A DNA stretch of 12,292 nt from an uncultured Bacilli bacterium (GCA_904501965.1 CAJGCS010000018.1:1-12292), one strand, 5' to 3'; shown: positions 1 to 7,490, numbered from the stretch's first letter. Made by a program: numbers and translations. The notes: a model not told the origin generated them from the sequence alone.

Positions 1-54
1 CCTGATTATATAGGCATTAATTCATTTTTAAAAATTTTAAAAAAAGAAAGGTAG
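1..54 (+). CDS. 3' end of an upstream gene, probably recO (partial)
   Basis: An open frame enters from the left edge and stops at TAG 52-54, giving 17 residues that begin PDYIGIN and end LKKER. This resembles the RecO C-terminus, where a short 'YxG...LKS..FL' segment is common. In many Bacilli recO (DNA repair mediator) lies directly upstream of glyS and dnaG, so position supports the idea. The fragment is too short for homology alone to decide. Its frame is a good reading frame with a basic C-terminus, but a chance frame cannot be excluded. Confidence 0.4.
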   Translation, partial: PDYIGINSFLKILKKER

Positions 55-72
55 AAGATACATAAAAAATAA

Positions 73-97
73 AAATAAAAAAATATTTTTTTTATTT
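73..97 (+). terminator. AT-only hairpin after the upstream gene, possible weak terminator
   Basis: Bases 73-83 and 87-97 form an 11-bp stem made only of A-T pairs around a three-base loop. It lies between the TAG at 52-54 and the glyS promoter, where a terminator would be expected. With no G-C pairs and no clear U-tract after it, the hairpin would be weak. It could be plain AT-rich spacer or act as an upstream A-tract element for the glyS promoter. Confidence 0.25.
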
Positions 98-106
98 AAA
101 AAGTAC

Positions 107-135
107 TTGACTTAAGTTAATTGATGTGATATAAT
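107..135 (+). promoter_or_regulatory. Promoter of the glyS-dnaG-rpoD-sigma operon
   Basis: TTGACT (107-112) and TATAAT (130-135) are separated by exactly 17 bases. TGA directly upstream of the -10 gives an extended -10 (TGn). Transcription should begin near 142, leaving a leader of about 45 bases before the glyS ATG at 188. That leader is too short to hold a T-box, so glyS here is apparently not under tRNA-Gly attenuation. It is the only strong promoter seen for the whole four-gene operon. Confidence 0.85.
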
Positions 136-172
136 AAGCGAGTAAAATGGATAAATATCGGAATTTTTTATT

Positions 173-178
173 AAGGAG
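173..178 (+). promoter_or_regulatory. glyS ribosome binding site that fixes the start
   Basis: AAGGAG at 173-178 lies 9 bases before ATG 188. The longer frame would open with TTG at 179, directly abutting this site, which leaves no spacing and is not usable. The ATG at 188 is therefore preferred. Confidence 0.85.
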
Positions 179-187
179 TTGATAATT

Positions 188-1555
188 ATGGAAATGACGA
201 TGGAAAAATTTGTAGCTTATCTTAAGCAATTAGGTTTTGTTTACCAAGGAAGTGAAATCTACGGTGGATTATCAAATACTTGGGATTACGGACCTTTAGG
301 TGTAGAACTAAAAAACAATATTAAAAAAGCATGGTGGAAATCATTTGTGCAAGCTTCTCCAAATAATGTTGGTATTGATGCTGCTATTTTAATGAATCCT
401 GAAACTTGGGTAGCAAGTGGACATGTTGGTGGATTTAGTGATCCATTAATTGACTGTAAATCTTGTGGTACAAGACATCGTGCAGATAAATTAGTAGAAG
501 ATTTCACAAAAGGTGCTGAATCTGGTGATGGTTGGTCAAATGAAAAATTATATCAATATTTAACAGAAAATAAAGTACCATGCCCTGATTGTGGTAAAAC
601 TAACTTTACTGAAATTAGAAAATTCAACTTAATGTTCCAAACACATCAAGGTGTTATTGAAAATGCTAAAAACTTAGTGTACTTAAGACCTGAAACTGCA
701 CAAGGTATTTTCGTAAACTTTAAAAATGTTCAAAGAACATCACGTAAAAAAGTTCCATTTGGAATTGGTCAAATAGGTAAGAGCTTCAGAAATGAAATTA
801 CACCAGGTAACTTTATCTTTAGAACTCGTGAGTTTGAACAAATGGAATTAGAATTCTTCTGTAAACCAGGAACTGACTTAGAATGGTTTGAATATTGGAA
901 ATCTTATTGTATTAACTTCTTAAAAGAAATTGGTATTAATGAAGAATTAACAAGAACAAGAGACCATGAAAAAGAAAAATTAAGTCACTATTCAAAAGCA
1001 ACAACTGATATTGAATTCAAATTCTTCTTTGGATGGGGAGAACTTTGGGGTATTGCAGATAGAACTGATTATGACTTAAGAGTTCACCAAGAACATTCAG
1101 GTGAAAGTTTAGAATATTTAGATCCTGAAACAAATGAAAAATATATTCCATATTGTGTAGAACCAAGTGTTGGTGTTGAAAGATTATTACTTGCAGTATT
1201 AACAAGTGCATATGATGAAGAAACTCTTGAAAATGGAGAAACAAGAGAAGTATTAAGATTTACACCTGCGATTGCTCCTGTAAAGGTTGCAGTATTACCT
1301 CTTGTTAACAAATTAAACGATAAAGCAAGAGAAATTTATGCTAACCTTAGCAAATTATTTGTTTGTGAATTTGACACTAGTGGTAAAATTGGTAAAAGAT
1401 ATCGTAGACAAGATGCAATCGGTACACCATACTGCGTAACAGTTGACTTTGAAACACTTGAAGAAGGTACTGTTACAGTTCGTGACCGCGACACAATGGA
1501 ACAAGTTCGCGTTAGTGTAGAAGAATTACCAAAATATTTCTACGGTAAATTTTAA
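188..1555 (+). CDS. glyS: Glycyl-tRNA synthetase, single-chain alpha2 type
   Basis: A cytoplasmic class II aminoacyl-tRNA synthetase that joins glycine to tRNA-Gly using ATP. The 455-residue length matches the homodimeric (alpha2) bacterial/archaeal type, not the glyQ/glyS alpha2beta2 enzyme. An N-terminal 'GSEIYGG' stretch is at about residues 22-28. Two CxxC pairs (Cys90/93 and Cys132/135) look like the zinc site of this family. Class II motif 2 (FRNEITP, about 200-206) and motif 3 (GVERLLLAVL, about 329-338) are clear. From about 360 the anticodon-binding domain follows, with GKRYRRQD and the 'GTVTVRDRDT' strand. The start is ATG 188, set by AAGGAG at 173-178. The gene opens the operon and is followed 30 bases later by dnaG. 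A recO-glyS-dnaG-rpoD order is common in Bacilli. All motifs are intact. Confidence 0.96.
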   Translation: MEMTMEKFVAYLKQLGFVYQGSEIYGGLSNTWDYGPLGVELKNNIKKAWWKSFVQASPNNVGIDAAILMNPETWVASGHVGGFSDPLIDCKSCGTRHRADKLVEDFTKGAESGDGWSNEKLYQYLTENKVPCPDCGKTNFTEIRKFNLMFQTHQGVIENAKNLVYLRPETAQGIFVNFKNVQRTSRKKVPFGIGQIGKSFRNEITPGNFIFRTREFEQMELEFFCKPGTDLEWFEYWKSYCINFLKEIGINEELTRTRDHEKEKLSHYSKATTDIEFKFFFGWGELWGIADRTDYDLRVHQEHSGESLEYLDPETNEKYIPYCVEPSVGVERLLLAVLTSAYDEETLENGETREVLRFTPAIAPVKVAVLPLVNKLNDKAREIYANLSKLFVCEFDTSGKIGKRYRRQDAIGTPYCVTVDFETLEEGTVTVRDRDTMEQVRVSVEELPKYFYGKF

Positions 1556-1585
1556 TAAATAATTTTAAAGAAAAGGAGGTAAATC

Positions 1586-3454
1586 ATGATTAATTATCAA
1601 TTACAACGTCGCATCGTTAATGAAACAAATATAACAGAAGTTGTTTCTGAATATGTGACGCTTACAAAAAAAGGTAATAGTATGTTTGGTTTATGTCCTT
1701 TTCACAATGACAATAATCCATCAATGTCAGTAAGCGACAAAGTTAAAATGTATAATTGTTTTAGCTGTGGAGCTAAAGGAAACGTTATTAATTTTGTATC
1801 TCGAATTGAAAACATTACTTTAGATCAAGCCGCAATCAAACTTGCAAAAAGAATTGGTATTCAAATAGACGAAAGAAAAAACGCTCAAGCGTTGAAAGAA
1901 GAACGCTTAATTAAAGTAATGGAAGATGCTAATCAATTCTATAAGTTTTATTTAAAAAACTCTGATGAAGGTGTTAAAGCAAGAGAATACTTAAATAATC
2001 GTGGTATTACTGATGAAATAATTGATGAATTTGAAATTGGTTTATCATCTTCAAGTAAAGATTACCTTTATTTAGCTTTATCAAAAAATAATCATAGTTC
2101 ACTTGATGCAATAAATTTAGGTTTAATCAAAGAAGATGAAAATGGTGACTATTACGACACTTTTAGAAGTCGTATTATGTTCCCAATTAAAAACCGCTAT
2201 GGCAAAGTAGTTGGCTTTAGTGGAAGAATTTATACTGAGTCTAATCAAGCTAAGTATATAAATTCAATTGAAAATGATATTTTCCATAAAAGTGAAATAC
2301 TTTATAACTACCATAATGCAATGCAACCAATTCGTCAAAATGATAGCGTATATCTATTTGAAGGATTTATGGATGTTATAGCTGCTAAAAAAGCTGGCAT
2401 TCATAATTCAGTTGCAACAATGGGGACTGCTTTAACCACAGAACATGTTAACATGCTTTTAGGACTTACTAAAAACATTGTTTTATGTTTTGATGGTGAT
2501 AATGCTGGTGTTAAAGCCATGAAACGTTCATGCTTTATGTTATCGAAGTATAATAACTTACCAAATGGCATAGTGCTTCCAGATGGACTTGATCCAGATG
2601 AATATCTAAAGAAATATGGCACTGAAAAACTTATAAACTATTTAGAAACAAACAAAAAGAATGTTTATTACTGGCTATATGAACTTGCATATAAAAAAAT
2701 GATACCAAGTGATTTAGTTAGTATGGAAACATTTAAAAATGAAGTATTTGAATTTTTACGTACTACAAATGTAGACTCAATTCATTCATTTTTCTTTAAA
2801 AAATTATCAAATGATTTAGATGTTTCTGTTGATAAACTAATGGATGAGTTTAATAAATTAAAACCTAAACAAGTTTATCAAAGTGATAATAATGAATATC
2901 CTTATAATTATAATCAGGACATTGCAACTAATAAGGATATTTTACCTGTTCCTGATAAAAGAACAACAAAGTTAAAAACATTAAAGGTTACTAAAAAAAT
3001 TCAAATTGCATATGATTCAATCATAAAACATTCAATCTTTTCTAAAGATAGATTTGCAAAATTCTTTGAACAAAGTACAATTGATTCTGTTTTGAGATAT
3101 CCTGGAAAAGAACTTGTAAATCAATATTTAATTTTAGTCGAAATTCAAAATTTCTATGCAAAAAACGATTATTTAGGAATTGAAAATCTGTATATTATTT
3201 TAGAAAATTCAAAGGAATTACTTGACTTCGCGATAGAAATTGTCCAAAATCGATTTATAAATGTTACTTTACAAGAAAACTTTGATGAATGTTTAAATGC
3301 AATAATTGAATTTTACAAAAAGCAAGACCAAATTAATGCTTATAACGAAGCAATTTTAAGTACATCTTCAAATAAATTCTATGAAAAAAGCGATGAGTAT
3401 ATTAAATTGAAAGAAGAGAGTATTAAAATTGTCAGAAAGGAGAATAATATTTAA
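1586..3454 (+). CDS. dnaG: DNA primase DnaG
   Basis: Makes the short RNA primers for lagging-strand synthesis and replication restart at the fork, working with the DnaB-type helicase. The 622-residue protein has the three expected domains. The N-terminal CHC2 zinc finger has Cys37, His40, Cys58 and Cys61 in the C-x2-H...C-x2-C pattern. The Toprim polymerase core has 'YLFEGFMDV' with the metal-binding Glu259, 'CFDGDNAG' with Asp303 and Asp305, and 'DGLDPDEY' near 333-340. A divergent, mostly helical C-terminal part (from about 440) should bind the helicase. A full AAGGAGGT at 1573-1580, 5 bases before the ATG, gives a strong start. The TAA stop shares its last A with the rpoD ATG, so translation of the two is probably coupled. 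This dnaG-rpoD pair is the core of the macromolecular-synthesis operon, which links replication and transcription. Confidence 0.97.
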   Translation: MINYQLQRRIVNETNITEVVSEYVTLTKKGNSMFGLCPFHNDNNPSMSVSDKVKMYNCFSCGAKGNVINFVSRIENITLDQAAIKLAKRIGIQIDERKNAQALKEERLIKVMEDANQFYKFYLKNSDEGVKAREYLNNRGITDEIIDEFEIGLSSSSKDYLYLALSKNNHSSLDAINLGLIKEDENGDYYDTFRSRIMFPIKNRYGKVVGFSGRIYTESNQAKYINSIENDIFHKSEILYNYHNAMQPIRQNDSVYLFEGFMDVIAAKKAGIHNSVATMGTALTTEHVNMLLGLTKNIVLCFDGDNAGVKAMKRSCFMLSKYNNLPNGIVLPDGLDPDEYLKKYGTEKLINYLETNKKNVYYWLYELAYKKMIPSDLVSMETFKNEVFEFLRTTNVDSIHSFFFKKLSNDLDVSVDKLMDEFNKLKPKQVYQSDNNEYPYNYNQDIATNKDILPVPDKRTTKLKTLKVTKKIQIAYDSIIKHSIFSKDRFAKFFEQSTIDSVLRYPGKELVNQYLILVEIQNFYAKNDYLGIENLYIILENSKELLDFAIEIVQNRFINVTLQENFDECLNAIIEFYKKQDQINAYNEAILSTSSNKFYEKSDEYIKLKEESIKIVRKENNI

Positions 3455-4731
3455 TGTTAGATTTAGAATTATACAAAGAACAAATTGAAAAGTTAAAAAA
3501 AGAAGCTGATGAAAAAAATTATTTATCTTTAAGTCAAATTCTTAAGGTTTTTAATGACCCTAGTGAAGACTTATTAGATGACATTGTTGAATATTTCGAA
3601 AACTTAGGTGTCGAATTAACAAAAGACAGCGATGACTTAGTCATGGAAAATTTAGATTTTGAAGACCTTGATGATGATTTAGATGCTTTTGAAGAATTTT
3701 TAGATGATGTTGAAAATGACGAAGAATTAGCAGAACTTACTAAAAATGTAGAACAAGAAATTAAAGTTGAAGACTTTGAAGACTTCTCAACTACTTTTAG
3801 AAGAACTGATGATCCGGTAAAACTATACTTACATGAAATCGGACAAGTTGAACTTTTAAACATTACCCAAGAATATGAACTTGCACGTGCTATTCAAGAA
3901 GGTATTATGTGCAAAGGTAAAATTGATGCTTATGAAAGACAAGGTAAGAAGATTTCACCTGAAGAATTAGAAAAGTTAAATCAAAAAATTGAACAAGGTG
4001 AAGAAGCACGTAAAATTATGATTGAATCAAACTTACGTCTTGTTATTTTCGTTGCAAAAAAATATATGGGCAGAGGTTTAACATTCCTTGACTTAATTCA
4101 AGAAGGTAATATCGGTCTTATGAGATCAGTATCAAAATTTGACCCAACAAAGGGTTGCAAATTCTCAACATACGCAACTTGGTGGATTCGTCAAGCTATT
4201 AATAGAGCTATTGCAGACCAAGGCCGTACTATTCGTGTTCCTGTTCATATGGTTGAAACTATTAACAAACTTATGAAAGTTACTCGTAAATTAACTCAAG
4301 AAAAACATCGTGACCCAACACCAGAAGAAATTGCTCAAGAATTAGATATTAGCGTTGAAAAAGTATTACGTATTCAACGCATCGCCTTAGAACCAATTAG
4401 CTTTGATGCTAAAGTTGGTGATGATGATGATTCAAGTTTAGGCGATTTTATTAAAGATGCTGATACTCAAAATCCTCTTGAGTATACACAATCTCAAATT
4501 TTTAAAGAAGAAATTAATGCTGTATTACAAACACTAACTCCTAGAGAAGAAAGAGTAATCAGACTTCGTTATGGTTTAGATGATAATCATCCAAGAACTT
4601 TAGAAGAAGTTGGACGTGAATTTAATGTTACTCGTGAACGTATTCGTCAAATTGAAGCTAAAGCTTTAAGAAGATTAAGACATCCATCTCGTTTAAGTAG
4701 ATTACAACAACATCGTATTGATAATAATTAA
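3454..4731 (+). CDS. rpoD: Primary RNA polymerase sigma factor (RpoD/SigA)
   Basis: The housekeeping sigma factor that directs core RNA polymerase to -10/-35 promoters. The 425 residues contain: a region 1.1-like start (1-57); a very acidic linker (58-110, 26 Asp/Glu against 2 Lys); region 1.2 (DPVKLYLHEIG, from 120); a non-conserved spacer (about 150-181); region 2 (about 185-270) with 'YATWWIRQAINRAIADQ' at 240-256; region 3 with the sigma finger 'VGDDDDSSLGDF' at 321-332; and region 4 with the helix-turn-helix 'RERIRQIEAKALRRLRHPSR' at 394-413. Bacillus SigA, as I recall it, is about 370 residues; the excess is the acidic linker and the spacer. Residue 235 is Cys where the aromatic of the usual G-Y-K-F-S motif sits. 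The ATG overlaps the dnaG stop by one base, with AAAGGAGA at 3436-3443. It is followed 44 bases later by a second rpoD-like gene. Confidence 0.97.
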   Translation: MLDLELYKEQIEKLKKEADEKNYLSLSQILKVFNDPSEDLLDDIVEYFENLGVELTKDSDDLVMENLDFEDLDDDLDAFEEFLDDVENDEELAELTKNVEQEIKVEDFEDFSTTFRRTDDPVKLYLHEIGQVELLNITQEYELARAIQEGIMCKGKIDAYERQGKKISPEELEKLNQKIEQGEEARKIMIESNLRLVIFVAKKYMGRGLTFLDLIQEGNIGLMRSVSKFDPTKGCKFSTYATWWIRQAINRAIADQGRTIRVPVHMVETINKLMKVTRKLTQEKHRDPTPEEIAQELDISVEKVLRIQRIALEPISFDAKVGDDDDSSLGDFIKDADTQNPLEYTQSQIFKEEINAVLQTLTPREERVIRLRYGLDDNHPRTLEEVGREFNVTRERIRQIEAKALRRLRHPSRLSRLQQHRIDNN

Positions 4732-4762
4732 TATTGGTTATTAAATAATTTCTTTGTTTTAT

Positions 4763-4768
4763 AAGGAG
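4763..4768 (+). promoter_or_regulatory. Ribosome binding site fixing a TTG start of the second sigma gene
   Basis: AAGGAG at 4763-4768 lies 7 bases before TTG 4776. No in-frame ATG occurs until deep inside region 2/3 (codon 247), so TTG is the only start that keeps the region 1 and 2 domains. A TTG start suggests lower translation than rpoD. Confidence 0.8.
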
Positions 4769-4775
4769 TGAAATT

Positions 4776-5972
4776 TTGACATCTATCAAAAACTTTAATG
4801 TTAGATTAGAAAGATTAGTAGATTTTTATAAAAAGTATTTATTTTTAACTGTTTCAATAATTAAAAATGAATTTGATGAAATAAAAAACTTCGAATTAGC
4901 ACTTATCACAAAAGAACTTGAAAACTATAATATAAAAGTAGTTGATTCTTTTGCTTATATTAATTCGGTTGAAGATTTTGCAAACGAAATTGAAACAGAT
5001 ATCGAATTTATTGATTTTACTAATTCAACTGTTTTTGAAGATTCTATAAAACATGTGCATGAAAGTAGTAATGATCCAATTAAATCTTTTCTAAATGAAA
5101 TCGGAAACATAAGATTACTTACATTATCAGAAGAATATTTACTTTCTAAAGTGATACAAGACAGTAAATATGCTAAGTTTATATTTGATAATAAGCAAAA
5201 ATACAAACCTACCAAAGAAGAAAGAGAAAAATTTAAAGAACTAATTAATAGAGCAGAATATGCAAAGTCAATTCTTATTGAATCAAATTTAAGATTAGTT
5301 GTTTATATTTCTAAAAAGTACTTGGGAAGGGGTCTTGAATTTTCTGATTTAATTCAAGAAGGATGTCTAGGATTAATTAAGTCAGTTAATAAATATGATC
5401 CAAATAAAGGATTTAGATTTGCAACGTATGCTACTTGGTGGATTAAACAGTCCATTAATAGAGCTGTTGCAGAACAAACAAGACTTATAAGGATTCCGGT
5501 TCATTTGCATGAAATGATTAATCGAATTTATAAAACGATTAACATTCTTACTCTAGAGTATGAAAGAGAGCCTACTTCTTTAGAAATTAGTACATATTTA
5601 GATATTCCTGAAGAAAAAATAATTTATCTTTTAGAATTATCACAAGATACTCGTAAGCTTGAAGAGCAAATTGGTGAGGATGATTCGGTTTTAGCTGACT
5701 ATATTCCTGATAATAAAGAGCTTAGTCCTTATGAATATGCTTTAAAAGAAGAAAATCTTGAGAAGCTTGATCGGATTTTACATACTTTAAGTACTCGCGA
5801 AGAAAAAATAATACGTATGAGATTTGGTCTTGATAATAAAGCTCCGATGACGCTTGATGAAATAGGAAAAGAGTTTGGTATTACTCGTGAAAGAATTCGT
5901 CAAATAGAATCGAAAGCTTTAAAAAAACTAAAAAGATTAATTCGCTCGATAAATAAAAATTATGAAAAATAG
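4776..5972 (+). CDS. Second RpoD-like (group 1/2, sigma-70 family) sigma factor in tandem with rpoD
   Basis: A 398-residue sigma-70 factor close to the preceding RpoD but clearly divergent. It has a region 1.1-like helical start (about 1-56), region 1.2 (DPIKSFLNEIG, 100-110), a spacer of about 30 residues, region 2 ('YATWWIKQSINRAVAEQ', 218-234), a sigma finger ('IGEDDSVLADYI', 299-310) and region 4 ('TRERIRQIESKALKKL', 370-385). The -10-reading Gln225 and Asn228 match Gln247 and Asn250 of the neighbour, and the RERIRQIE -35 helix is identical, so it should read similar promoters. It lacks the HPSR-type tail and most of the acidic linker. Start is TTG 4776 with AAGGAG upstream. It is the last gene of the operon, directly before a terminator. 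Its promoters, conditions of use and role are unknown. It is too complete to be a pseudogene and too much like RpoD to be a sporulation or ECF sigma. Confidence 0.92.
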   Translation: MTSIKNFNVRLERLVDFYKKYLFLTVSIIKNEFDEIKNFELALITKELENYNIKVVDSFAYINSVEDFANEIETDIEFIDFTNSTVFEDSIKHVHESSNDPIKSFLNEIGNIRLLTLSEEYLLSKVIQDSKYAKFIFDNKQKYKPTKEEREKFKELINRAEYAKSILIESNLRLVVYISKKYLGRGLEFSDLIQEGCLGLIKSVNKYDPNKGFRFATYATWWIKQSINRAVAEQTRLIRIPVHLHEMINRIYKTINILTLEYEREPTSLEISTYLDIPEEKIIYLLELSQDTRKLEEQIGEDDSVLADYIPDNKELSPYEYALKEENLEKLDRILHTLSTREEKIIRMRFGLDNKAPMTLDEIGKEFGITRERIRQIESKALKKLKRLIRSINKNYEK

Positions 5973-6010
5973 ACCACTACAAAATGTAGTGGTTTCTTTT
6001 TGCTTTCTTT
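5973..6010 (+). terminator. Intrinsic terminator of the glyS-dnaG-rpoD-sigma operon
   Basis: ACCACTACA (5973-5981) pairs perfectly with TGTAGTGGT (5985-5993), giving a 9-bp stem with a three-base loop, followed by a T-rich run interrupted only by a few other bases (5994-6014). It starts at the base after the sigma gene's TAG. It separates the operon from trmK, which in Bacillus is normally close behind sigA. Confidence 0.92.
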
Positions 6011-6026
6011 TTTTGTGTAAAAATTG

Positions 6027-6032
6027 TATAAT
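6027..6032 (+). promoter_or_regulatory. -10 element for trmK-nif3
   Basis: A perfect TATAAT at 6027-6032 follows the terminator. No convincing -35 is present: 17 bases upstream the hexamer is TTTCTT inside the terminator T-tract, and there is no TGn. Transcription would start near 6039, only about 9 bases before the trmK ATG at 6048. Confidence 0.55.
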
Positions 6033-6047
6033 AATTGTGGTGTTATT

Positions 6048-6719
6048 ATGAAAAATGAAAGATTAGAAAAAATTGCATCATATATAAATAAAAATGATAA
6101 ATTAGCTGATGTTGGTTGTGATCATGGATATTTAGCGATTTATGCAATTAAAAAAGGCGTAAACTATATTCAATTAATTGATAATAAAGAAGGACCACTT
6201 AATAGTGCAAAAACAAATCTAGCATATTATGAGGATAAAGTTTTTATCAAATATTCTTTATCTAGCGGACTATCTGATGTTGATCAAAATATAAATACTG
6301 TTGCAATATGTGGAATGGGCGGAGAATTGATATCTAAGATTATTTTAGATGATTTAGATAATGCAAAAAGATTAAAAAAAATAATTCTTCAGGCAAATTC
6401 TAAAGTTGACATTTTAAGAAAAACTTTATCAGATAATTCTTTTGAAATAAGTGATGAAGATATAATTATTGATAATGATAAAACTTATGAAATAATAGTT
6501 TGTTCATATCAAAAAAATTCGAATTTTCTAACCTTAGAACAAATTAAATTTGGTCCAGTACTTATGAAAAAGCTTGATAAACCATTTGTTGAAAGATGGC
6601 TTGGCAAACTAAATTACAATAATCAAATAATTAAGAAATTAAAAAATGATGACTTTAAAAAAAGTGAATTAGAACGTGAAAATAAAATGATTAAAGAGGT
6701 AATAAAATATGAAGACTAG
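6048..6719 (+). CDS. trmK: tRNA (adenine22-N1)-methyltransferase TrmK family
   Basis: A predicted SAM-dependent Rossmann-fold enzyme that methylates N1 of A22 in the D-arm of certain tRNAs. The 223 residues carry the SAM-binding motif I 'LADVGCDHGYLAIYAI' (19-34), an acidic end of strand beta2 with 'LIDNKEGP' (43-50), the family's 'AICGMGG' (86-92) and 'ILQANSKVDILRKTL' (113-127), as in Bacillus YqfN/TrmK (about 238 residues). The C-terminal third (from about 160) is the helical, coiled-coil-like tail of the family. A frame from TTG 6024 would overlap the -10 box, so ATG 6048 is chosen; it gives the usual N-terminus just before 'RLEKIASYI'. Its ribosome site is weak (GTGGTG at 6037-6042). It overlaps the next gene by 11 bases, so both are probably translated as a pair, matching the sigA-trmK-yqfO order of Bacilli. 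Confidence 0.9.
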   Translation: MKNERLEKIASYINKNDKLADVGCDHGYLAIYAIKKGVNYIQLIDNKEGPLNSAKTNLAYYEDKVFIKYSLSSGLSDVDQNINTVAICGMGGELISKIILDDLDNAKRLKKIILQANSKVDILRKTLSDNSFEISDEDIIIDNDKTYEIIVCSYQKNSNFLTLEQIKFGPVLMKKLDKPFVERWLGKLNYNNQIIKKLKNDDFKKSELERENKMIKEVIKYED

Positions 6720-7488
6720 CGAAATAGTTAATTACTTAGTTTCTAAATATCCCCAAAATATTGCAAGTGATATTGATACTGGTAAAATTGGGCTTCAATT
6801 TGGCTCAATGAACAAAGAAGTAAAAAAAGTTATGATTGCTTTAGATGGTTCTTTAAAAGTAATAGAAGAAGCAGCCGAAAAGAATGTTGATTTAATTATT
6901 CTTCATCATCCTTTATTATTTTATCCAATCATTAATTTAAATTATGATAGCCCTCTTGGAAGAAAATTAAAATTATTATTATCTAATAATATTAATGTTT
7001 TTTCTATGCATACTAATTTTGATGTTGCAAACGGTGGTATGAATGAAATACTTGCAAATATTCTTAAACTAAAAAACATTAGAATGGTACACTCTGAAGT
7101 GTCAAAAGAGTCTTTAATCCGTGTTGGTGAAATAGAACCATTAAAACTAGCTGATTTTGCCAAAAAAGCAAGTGAAGTTTTTTCAGAAAACACTGTTAGA
7201 TATGTTGGTCGCGCCGATAAAGAAATTAAAACTGTTGGTATTGTCGGAGGTGCTGGATCAAGTGAATTATTTACTGCCTTAAGAAATGGATGTGACTGTT
7301 TGATTACGGGTGAAGTTCATCATCACCAAGCATATGATGCTTTAGAAAACGGGATTGCTTTAGTAGAAGTAAGCCATAGTGTTGAACGTCATTTTGCAAG
7401 TGTTGTTAAAGAAGACCTTGAAAATAAATTTAATAATATTAATATTTTTGTAAGTGATAATAACATTAACCCATTTAATGGAATATAA
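6709..7488 (+). CDS. NIF3/YqfO-family dinuclear metal protein (GTP cyclohydrolase 1 type 2 homologue)
   Basis: A member of the widespread NIF3-like family, which forms hexameric rings with a two-metal site. The exact substrate is not established, and the 'GTP cyclohydrolase' label rests on limited family evidence. At 259 residues it is the short YbgI-like form, without the PII-like insert that lengthens Bacillus YqfO to about 370. Metal ligands are visible: His66/His67 in 'LIILHHPLLF', His101 and Asp105 in 'SMHTNFDVANGG', and His223/Glu226 in 'EVSHSVERHF'. The family 'VGGAGSSEL' (179-187) and 'ITGEVHHHQAYDA' (199-211) motifs are present. ATG 6709 lies within the end of trmK and has AAAGAGGT at 6693-6700. 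Followed by a strong bidirectional terminator. Confidence 0.93.
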   Translation: MKTSEIVNYLVSKYPQNIASDIDTGKIGLQFGSMNKEVKKVMIALDGSLKVIEEAAEKNVDLIILHHPLLFYPIINLNYDSPLGRKLKLLLSNNINVFSMHTNFDVANGGMNEILANILKLKNIRMVHSEVSKESLIRVGEIEPLKLADFAKKASEVFSENTVRYVGRADKEIKTVGIVGGAGSSELFTALRNGCDCLITGEVHHHQAYDALENGIALVEVSHSVERHFASVVKEDLENKFNNINIFVSDNNINPFNGI

Positions 7489-7490
7489 AA

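Noticed and set aside
179..187. TTG start for glyS at 179, adding three residues
   Set aside because: It directly abuts the AAGGAG site, leaving no spacing; ATG 188 has 9-base spacing.
136..187. T-box or other riboswitch before glyS
   Set aside because: The predicted leader is only about 45 bases, with no antiterminator/terminator pair; too short for a T-box.
286..507. Minus-strand and alternate-frame open frames inside glyS, dnaG, rpoD, parE and parC
   Set aside because: They lie opposite or within strongly conserved genes, have no ribosome sites and resemble no family.
3222..3250. Internal promoter within dnaG for rpoD (TTGACT with a 17-base spacer)
   Set aside because: The -10 position reads CAAAAT, lacking the important first T and third T; no extended -10. 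Not supported.
4734..4763. Promoter in the rpoD-second sigma gap (TTGGTT ... TTTATA)
   Set aside because: Both hexamers are poor and the spacer is 18; the 44-base gap is better read as a simple operon spacer.
6024..6047. TTG start for trmK at 6024
   Set aside because: It overlaps the TATAAT element and adds a non-conserved MYNNCGVI extension; ATG 6048 fits the family N-terminus.
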